Assembly (NCBI GenBank): GCA_013150955.1 | Contig: JAADJD010000043.1 | Span: 62,001 to 126,000, forward strand | Length of the DNA: 64,000 nt | Origin: Calditrichota bacterium | Lineage (GTDB): Bacteria; Calditrichota; Calditrichia; RBG-13-44-9; J042 | Direction: 5' to 3' | Shown here: positions 58,664-64,000 of the stretch, in pieces | Position numbering within the stretch: position 1 is the first letter of the stretch | Layout: each line of letters begins with the position of its first letter | Made by a program: the position numbers and the translations under genes | Notes under the pieces: model-generated | Database searches by the model: none | Told to the model about the DNA's origin: nothing | The model's input: the letters and a program-made list of their open reading frames with translations, nothing else

Positions 58664-59306
58664 TGCAGGCTTCCTTGTGGTTATGGTTCATCTGTGTGAA
58701 TTAATATTGGCCAGGTTTGATGTTTGAGATTGATGATTGCTTTCACCGGGATTCCTCGCCTTGTAGGTGCCACATCAACGGATTCCAGCAGGAAACGATT
58801 TGAGGACCGGATGTCAGGCTCTTAAAAAGGTTGTAAATCGGTTGTAAAAAGGGGCTTTTAAAATTGAGGCGGTTATTTAGTAGGGGGTACTGCCATGAGA
58901 TTATTTGTTGCGGAAACGGACATGGTTCGTCGGGTTCGACGTCCGGAGGCTCTCCATCGTTAATCAACGAACGGGGAAAATACTTTAGCACATCCTTGCC
59001 CGAATTATTGAAAGCTAACACGCGTTCCTCTCATTCACGCCTTCAAATCATCGAAAAATTTAGCGGAAAGTATAAGAAATTTTGTTAAAAAAACAAATTT
59101 TCATTTTTAAAAATTTAAAAATATTTCGGGATTCCGTTTCTTTGCTGCAGACTGTTCCGCATTCGAAAAAATCTACCTCCGATGGGAAGTGTGAATTCAC
59201 ATAGTTCCCCTGTAACCATTTATTAAAAAGCTTGCTTTCTATGGTGAATATCGATTTATTTTGTTGTGGATTTTTTAGGACTATAAAAGAAAAAAGGAGA
59301 ATTATT
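58664..59306. other. Gap upstream of pepD
   Basis: No gene is supported; small frames here have no RBS or family features. The 59080-59120 stretch is AT-rich. A possible promoter of pepD is TTGCTT (59232-59237), 17 bp, TTTATT (59255-59260). Confidence 0.4.
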
Positions 59307-60770
59307 GTGAAGGATGTCATTCAGGGTTTGGAACCGCAGCGGCTGTGGGAACACTTCTACGAGATTGCGCAGATCCCCCGGTGTTCGAAGCATGAAGAGA
59401 AGATTCGCGATTATGTGATCTCGGTGGCCAAACGGAACGGAGCCGACTACAAAGTGGACAGTGTGGGGAACATTGTGATTCGCAAACCGGCCACGCCTGG
59501 AAAAGAGAACAAACCCATTGTGGTTTTGCAAAGCCATTTAGATATGGTTTGTGAAAAGAACAAGGATGTCGCCCACGATTTCAGTAAGGATCCCATTCAA
59601 CTCAAGCGAGAGGGCGACTGGATGATGGCCCGGGGAACGACCCTGGGGGCAGACAATGGCATCGGTGCGGCGGCGGCTCTGGCCGTGCTGGAAAGTCCCG
59701 ACATTTCTCATGGCCCCCTGGAGTTGCTGTTTACGGTGGATGAGGAGACCGGTCTAACCGGGGCCACCGGGCTGGGAAGCGATATGCTGGAAGGACGTAT
59801 TCTGTTGAATCTGGATTCGGAAGAAGATGGGGCCATTTACATTGGTTGTGCAGGCGGACGGGACACGGAATTTTTCCTGAAATTGCAGACGGAGGCGGTT
59901 CCGACAGGATATGCAGCGGTCATGGTTGTGCTCGGTGGCCTGCAGGGAGGTCATTCCGGTTTGAATATCCACGAAGGACGCGGTAATGCCATCAAATTGC
60001 TCGCTCGTTTTTTGTGGAAAGTTGCTCCTGAGCTGGGATTCCGTCTGGCGGCCATCGAAGGTGGGAATAAACATAATGCCATTCCGCGGGAGGCAGACGC
60101 GATTGGATATTTGCCTTCGGATAAAGTGGAGCAACTGGTTTCCCTGGCGAATACCTATCAGGATATTTTCCGAAATGAATATCAATTGATTGACAAAGAC
60201 GTTCGGGTGACCATCCGCACAGAGGGATTCCAGGCTCCCGAACAGGTTTTCTCGGAAGATTTTCAATTTCGCCTTTTAAATATGTTGTATGCCATGCCAC
60301 ACGGGGTCATTAGCATGAGTCTGGCGGTGCCGGGCCTGGTGGAGACCTCCACCAATCTGGCGGTGATTAAAACAGAAGCCGATCGGGTTCGCATTTTAAC
60401 CAGTCAGCGGAGCTCCGTGGAAAGCCGGCTGGATGAAATCTGTGAGATGGTCTCCGCCGTCGGGAAGTTGGTTCAGGCGGAAATCCGACACGGGGATGGC
60501 TATCCGGCATGGCAACCCAATCCGGATTCGCATACGCTGAAACTGGCCAAACAGGTTTATCGGGAACTGTATGGAAAGGAGCCGGAAGTGAAGGCCGTTC
60601 ATGCGGGGCTGGAAACGGGGATTATCGGGGACAAATTTCCGGGCATGGATATGATTTCCTTTGGTCCCACTATCCTGGGTGCTCACTCTCCCGATGAACG
60701 GGTGCAGATTTCCACGGTGAAGAAATTCTGGGACTTCATGGTAGCTCTGCTGGAAAAGTTGGCAGCATAG
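59307..60770 (+). CDS. pepD: Aminoacyl-histidine dipeptidase (cytosol non-specific dipeptidase, M20C)
   Basis: This 487-residue dizinc peptidase hydrolyses many dipeptides in the cytoplasm. Metal-site motifs are VLQSHLDMV (His77, Asp79), GTTLGADNGIGAA (Asp116) and the VDEETGLTGATGL glutamates. NLDSEEDGAIYIGCAGG and the lid-domain GGHSGLNIHEGRGNA are also typical. The GTG at 59307 is chosen because AAAAGGAGA lies ahead and the protein then begins MKDVIQGLEPQRLWEHF, as in the family. An in-frame ATG at 59232 would add 25 unrelated residues. Confidence 0.92.
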   Translation: MKDVIQGLEPQRLWEHFYEIAQIPRCSKHEEKIRDYVISVAKRNGADYKVDSVGNIVIRKPATPGKENKPIVVLQSHLDMVCEKNKDVAHDFSKDPIQLKREGDWMMARGTTLGADNGIGAAAALAVLESPDISHGPLELLFTVDEETGLTGATGLGSDMLEGRILLNLDSEEDGAIYIGCAGGRDTEFFLKLQTEAVPTGYAAVMVVLGGLQGGHSGLNIHEGRGNAIKLLARFLWKVAPELGFRLAAIEGGNKHNAIPREADAIGYLPSDKVEQLVSLANTYQDIFRNEYQLIDKDVRVTIRTEGFQAPEQVFSEDFQFRLLNMLYAMPHGVISMSLAVPGLVETSTNLAVIKTEADRVRILTSQRSSVESRLDEICEMVSAVGKLVQAEIRHGDGYPAWQPNPDSHTLKLAKQVYRELYGKEPEVKAVHAGLETGIIGDKFPGMDMISFGPTILGAHSPDERVQISTVKKFWDFMVALLEKLAA

Positions 60771-60783
60771 CGCCGTAAAGCAG

Positions 60784-60816
60784 ACGGCAGTCCTGTCATC
60801 GGGATTGCCGTTTTTT
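60784..60816 (+). terminator. Terminator after pepD
   Basis: ACGGCAGTCC and GGGATTGCCGT can form an imperfect stem around TGTCATC, followed by six T. Confidence 0.65.
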
Positions 60817-60820
60817 GTTT

Positions 60821-60990
60821 AAACTCAGATAATGCATTAGAACCACGAATGACACGAATTAACACAAATAATATTAATGAAATACATTGGATTGTATCTG
60901 TATGAAAGTTTGCTTCGGGGTTTGTTCGCGATTTTGTGAATATGTTTTGGTTTCATTCGCGTGATTCGCTGTTTCGTGTATTATTTGATT
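60821..60990 (-). repeat. ~175-bp repeat, copy 10 (reverse)
   Basis: A single reverse element with outer ends AAACTCAGATAATGCATT and GTATTATTTGATT and a GTTCGCGATTTTGTGAAT core. The remaining 60991-61134 holds no recognisable promoter. Confidence 0.9.
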
Positions 60991-61134
60991 AAATACAAAT
61001 CGGTTAAAGCCGTTTTTTCACGCACGTCCTATCATGTGGATTGTCACCGCCCACCGGGAATGTTATAGCGGTTCGATAGTTTAACGAATTACCGATATCC
61101 TTTAAGAAATTATTAATGAGAATCAGGAGGGGTT

Positions 61135-61995
61135 ATGTTTCAAAAAGAAACGTTGAAAGGAAAGAAGATACTGGTGACGGGAGGTGGAAGTGGTCTGGGC
61201 CTGGCCATGGCCGATCGGTTTGCCGAGTTGGGGGCGGATGTGGCCATTTGCGGGCGCACCGAAAGCAAATTGCAGGCCGCGGTGGAGCGCTTGCGTTCTC
61301 ACGGCACCCGGGTCGAATATTTTGTTTGCGACGTTCGGGATTACGACGCGGTCGGTCGTATGTTTGCCGATATTGAGGATCGAATGGGACGGTTAAATGG
61401 GCTGGTAAACAATGCGGCGGGAAATTTTCTTTCGCCCTCTGAGGATCTGTCGCCCAATGCATTTCGGGCGGTTATTGATATTGTTCTGATGGGGACGTTT
61501 AATTGCACCCAGCATTTTGCCCGTCGGTTGATTGCTGAAAAATCCCCGGGAAGTATCCTGAACATTGTGACCACCTATGTGCATACCGGCTCGGCATTTG
61601 TCATGCCTTCTGCAGCGGCGAAGGCCGGGGTTTATGCCATGACCATGAGCCTGGCCTACGAATGGGCCGAATACGGCATTCGGGTGAATGCCATTGCCCC
61701 CGGGCCGTTCCCTACAAAAGGGGCCTGGTCCCGGCTGATGCCCGATGAAAAGTTCGAACAATTCTACCTTCAACGCCATCCCTTACACCGGTATGGCGAA
61801 AAAAGCGAACTGGCCAATTTGGCCGCATTCATCATGTCCGATATGGCACCTTATTTAACCGGCGAGTGCATTACCATTGATGGGGCGGAACGATTGCAGG
61901 GCGGGCAATTTAATTTTATTACCCAGATGATGCCCCGGGACAAATTAAAAGCCATCTTTCGGGCAATGAAAGAAAAGGCCCGAAAGGGGCAGTGA
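61135..61995 (+). CDS. 2,4-dienoyl-CoA reductase, DECR-type SDR
   Basis: This 286-residue SDR has NADP-binding TGGGSGLG at 15-22 and NNAAGNFLSPSEDLSPNAFR. Instead of YxxxK it has PSAAAKAG (Ser159, Lys163). This, with NAIAPGPFPTKGAWSRL and the END-like tail GGQFNFI, is the pattern of mitochondrial and peroxisomal 2,4-dienoyl-CoA reductase. It reduces 2,4-dienoyl-CoA to 3-enoyl-CoA in breakdown of unsaturated fatty acids. The missing Tyr is therefore normal for this subfamily. RBS AGGAGGGG precedes the ATG. A lipoprotein gene follows after 23 bp. Confidence 0.87.
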   Translation: MFQKETLKGKKILVTGGGSGLGLAMADRFAELGADVAICGRTESKLQAAVERLRSHGTRVEYFVCDVRDYDAVGRMFADIEDRMGRLNGLVNNAAGNFLSPSEDLSPNAFRAVIDIVLMGTFNCTQHFARRLIAEKSPGSILNIVTTYVHTGSAFVMPSAAAKAGVYAMTMSLAYEWAEYGIRVNAIAPGPFPTKGAWSRLMPDEKFEQFYLQRHPLHRYGEKSELANLAAFIMSDMAPYLTGECITIDGAERLQGGQFNFITQMMPRDKLKAIFRAMKEKARKGQ

Positions 61996-62018
61996 GTGCC
62001 TTTTGAACCGGAGGGTTC

Positions 62019-62516
62019 ATGCAATTCCGTCCCGGTGTTATGATTTCCCTTGGCCTGCTCATGGTCACCCTGGTTGCAGGTTGTGTGAGTGTGCGCTTGG
62101 TGGAGGATGCCTCCCTGCCGGATTTAATCATTCAGCGAGCCCACGTCCACAAACGCAGCACGCCGATCTTACGCGGCCAGTTGTTTCCGGCAAAAGGGGT
62201 TTCCTGGGCAGAATATACCATTGAGGTACAGGTGTACAATCGCGGTGTGGCCGATTGGGTTGGTCCTCTGTACCTGGGTATGACCCAGACCAATGACGAT
62301 TTCCTGCGGAATTATTTTGCCAAGTTTGTAAAGCTTACCGATGACGATTTCGTTTTGCCTCCCAGACAATCGCAGACCCTCCAGGTGAAAACGGCTCTGG
62401 CTAATGAGCTCCGGTTTTTACGATTGATTATCAGCTATCGCGCGGATGTGCCCCGTCTGGAAGATGGAAAGGAGTTTTTCACGAACAATAATGAGTACAC
62501 CCTTCGTTTGCGCTAA
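62019..62516 (+). CDS. Lipoprotein of unknown function
   Basis: This 165-residue protein has a lipoprotein signal ending TLVAGC (Cys22). The remainder is predicted beta-rich, with TIEVQVYNRGVADWVGPLYL, LPPRQSQTLQVKTALANEL and LRLIISYRADVP, resembling immunoglobulin-like adhesion or CARDB folds. No family is assigned. An RBS-like GGAGGG lies close before the ATG; an in-frame ATG at 62040 would leave a shorter but workable signal. Probably co-transcribed with the dienoyl-CoA reductase gene. Confidence 0.7.
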   Translation: MQFRPGVMISLGLLMVTLVAGCVSVRLVEDASLPDLIIQRAHVHKRSTPILRGQLFPAKGVSWAEYTIEVQVYNRGVADWVGPLYLGMTQTNDDFLRNYFAKFVKLTDDDFVLPPRQSQTLQVKTALANELRFLRLIISYRADVPRLEDGKEFFTNNNEYTLRLR

Positions 62517-62582
62517 ACCATCGATGGGTTGCGCTGGTTTCCATGGAGAAATCTGACGACATGCAGCCACCGCCGCATTTTC

Positions 62583-62611
62583 TTGTTTGCCCGACCTTTT
62601 GCGGTTATATT
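62583..62611 (+). promoter_or_regulatory. Promoter of hflKC
   Basis: TTGTTT (62583-62588) and TATATT (62606-62611) are 17 bp apart, with a leader of about 70 bases to hflK. Confidence 0.6.
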
Positions 62612-62689
62612 GAATTTTACAATAAATCCGGGGTAAAGTGTATATCCCGAAATGTAAACGTGTCCATAAAACAAAAGGGGTAACGTATC

Positions 62690-63682
62690 ATGCAAGATGA
62701 CATGCCAATTGATCTGAACAAGTTTATACCCCGTCGATTTTCCCCACGAAATCTGCGCTGGGTGGTGCTGGGATTTTTCCTGCTAATCGTGCTGTTTTCT
62801 TCCTTCTTTACGGTAGATCCAGAGGAGGTCGGGGTCATTCTTCGGTTTGGGAAGTTTAATCGGGTGGTCAATCCAGGGTTGAATTTTAAGCTGCCTCTGG
62901 GAATTGAGCAGGTGTACAAAGTCCCTGTGGAGCGCCAGCTCAAACTGGAATTTGGTTTCCGCACCGAGGAAGCGGGCGTGCGCACCCGTTATTCCACCCG
63001 ATCATTTCAGGAAGAATCGCTGATGCTAACCGGGGATCTGAACGCTGCCGAGGTAGAGTGGATCGTTCAGTTTCGGGTGAAAGATCCTTACAAGTTTCTC
63101 TTTCGGGTTCGGAACACCATTCAAACATTCCGGGATATTAACGAAGCGGTCATGCGCGAAGTCATTGGCGATCGTACGGTTAACGAGGTACTGACCATTG
63201 GTCGCCAGGAGATTGCGGATGCCGTTACCCAGAAGTTGCAGAAGTTGTGTGATCAGTACGAGACCGGAATCAAAGTCGATCAGGTCGTACTTCAGGATGT
63301 GAACCCGCCCGATCCGGTGAAGCCAGCGTTTAACGAAGTAAATGAAGCGCAACAGGAAAAGGAAAAGCTGATTAACCAGGCCTGGGCAGAATACAACCGG
63401 GTCATTCCCAAGGCAAAGGGTGAGGCCCTGCGCATCATCGAAGAAGCGCGCGGATATGCCCTGGCGCGGGTCAATCGGGCTCGGGGAGAGGCCGCTCGCT
63501 TCGAAGCCATCTTCCGGGAATATGTAAAAGCCCGTGAAGTGACCCGACAACGCATTTATCTGGAAACCATGGAAGAAGTGTTACAGAAGGTGGGCAAAAA
63601 GTTGATCATTGATGAAAAAGCCACTGGAATTTTGCCCTTGTTTCAAATGGATAGAACCGTAAAATCTGGGGAGACCAAATAA
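62690..63682 (+). CDS. hflK: FtsH protease modulator HflK
   Basis: This 330-residue protein has one transmembrane helix (about 23-42) and a periplasmic SPFH/band-7 domain (FTVDPEEVGVILRFGKFNRV, then NPGLNFKLPLGIEQVYKVPV). A coiled-coil region with Ala/Glu repeats spans about 215-290 (EAQQEKEKLINQAWAEYN, GEALRIIEEARGYALARVNR). HflK and HflC form a cage around FtsH and control membrane-protein turnover. The stop overlaps the hflC start by one base. The start matches an ATG without a strong RBS. Confidence 0.94.
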   Translation: MQDDMPIDLNKFIPRRFSPRNLRWVVLGFFLLIVLFSSFFTVDPEEVGVILRFGKFNRVVNPGLNFKLPLGIEQVYKVPVERQLKLEFGFRTEEAGVRTRYSTRSFQEESLMLTGDLNAAEVEWIVQFRVKDPYKFLFRVRNTIQTFRDINEAVMREVIGDRTVNEVLTIGRQEIADAVTQKLQKLCDQYETGIKVDQVVLQDVNPPDPVKPAFNEVNEAQQEKEKLINQAWAEYNRVIPKAKGEALRIIEEARGYALARVNRARGEAARFEAIFREYVKAREVTRQRIYLETMEEVLQKVGKKLIIDEKATGILPLFQMDRTVKSGETK

Positions 63683-64000
63683 TGCAAACAAAATATCTGA
63701 TTTTTGGAGTTATTGGATTTTTCATCTTCATATTACTGGTTTCCTCCATATTCATCGTCAACGAGACCGAGCAGGTCATTATCACGCAGTTTGGAAAGCC
63801 AGTGGGACAACCTATTGTGGAGCCGGGTATTCATTTCAAATTGCCGTTTATTCAAACAGCTCATTTCTTTGATAAGCGTTTTCTGGAATGGGATGGAGAT
63901 CCCAATCAAATTCCCACCAAAGATAAGCGATTCATCTGGGTGGACACCTACGCCCGCTGGCGGATCAAAGATCCCCTGTTGTTTTTCCAGCGGGTCAAGG
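63682..64000 (+). CDS. hflC: FtsH protease modulator HflC, N-terminal part (runs off window)
   Basis: The frame is open to the window end (106 codons). It begins MQTKYLIFGVIGFFIFILL, a membrane segment, followed by the SPFH start IVNETEQVIITQFGKPVGQP and PGIHFKLPFIQTAHFFDKR. The ATG shares its first base with the last base of the hflK stop (TAATG). Partner of HflK in the FtsH-associated complex. Confidence 0.93.
   Translation, partial: MQTKYLIFGVIGFFIFILLVSSIFIVNETEQVIITQFGKPVGQPIVEPGIHFKLPFIQTAHFFDKRFLEWDGDPNQIPTKDKRFIWVDTYARWRIKDPLLFFQRVK

Noticed and set aside
58743-59088. Small frames in the gap before pepD on both strands
   Set aside because: Composition and start context do not support coding; treated as non-coding.
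61135-61995. Inactive SDR because the catalytic Tyr is absent
   Set aside because: The Ser-Ala-Ala-Ala-Lys arrangement is characteristic of the dienoyl-CoA reductase subfamily, so the gene is probably functional.

Overview
The window is ordinary chromosomal DNA of a Gram-negative, heterotrophic bacterium. The outer membrane is shown by a TonB-dependent receptor, a TolC-type efflux operon, many lipoproteins and HflKC. The gene mix suggests the FCB superphylum, possibly Calditrichota or a relative: DUF2851, an EF-G subfamily II protein, lipoproteins starting Cys-x-Asn-Pro-Phe, a TonB receptor with an N-terminal carboxypeptidase-regulatory-like domain, and long repeats in the gaps between genes. 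This placement is inference; there is no rRNA here to test it. No tRNA, IS element, prophage or CRISPR array was recognised. Several gaps carry TTGACA-like/TATATT-like promoters with 17-18 bp spacing, so housekeeping promoters look sigma-70-like.

Layout. 1-7 kb: 5' part of pyruvate:ferredoxin oxidoreductase (minus), PtsN-like protein and short-chain prenyl synthase, an XRE regulator, DUF2851, then an MgtC/DUF350/lytic transglycosylase cluster. 7-19 kb: a LolA-like secreted protein, then a long minus-strand information-processing block. In transcription order that block is uppS, folC, rho, rpmE, DUF1385, prfA, prmC, rnr and an SDR. 19-22 kb: a winged-helix regulator overlapping a membrane protein gene, and an ECF sigma factor with a small ZAS anti-sigma. 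22-31 kb: EF-G2, HIT hydrolase, imidazolonepropionase, DsbD, a TlpA-like thioredoxin, and an orphan ABC ATPase lying between repeat clusters. 31-40 kb: CCA-adding enzyme, a Yip1-like protein, and a five-gene TolC/MacA/MacB-type export operon with two permeases. 40-49 kb: MGMT, a catalytic/non-catalytic M16 peptidase pair, a cysteine hydrolase, an operon of two paralogous lipoproteins and a divergent PdxJ-like protein, and DNA ligase. 49-64 kb: a duplicated-domain lipoprotein, split lysine-ketoglutarate reductase and saccharopine dehydrogenase, TonB receptor, aminotransferase, PepD, a DECR-type dienoyl-CoA reductase, a lipoprotein, hflK and the start of hflC.

The metabolic genes (POR, saccharopine-route lysine use, HutI, PepD, aminotransferase, dienoyl-CoA reductase) fit growth on peptides, amino acids and fatty acids.

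The strongest structure not explained by genes is a family of roughly 175-bp imperfect inverted-repeat elements. It occupies ten of the gaps between transcription units, in both orientations, sometimes as nested or doubled copies. The most unusual protein is the PdxJ-fold protein at 44953-45675, in which most recognisable PdxJ active-site residues are replaced.
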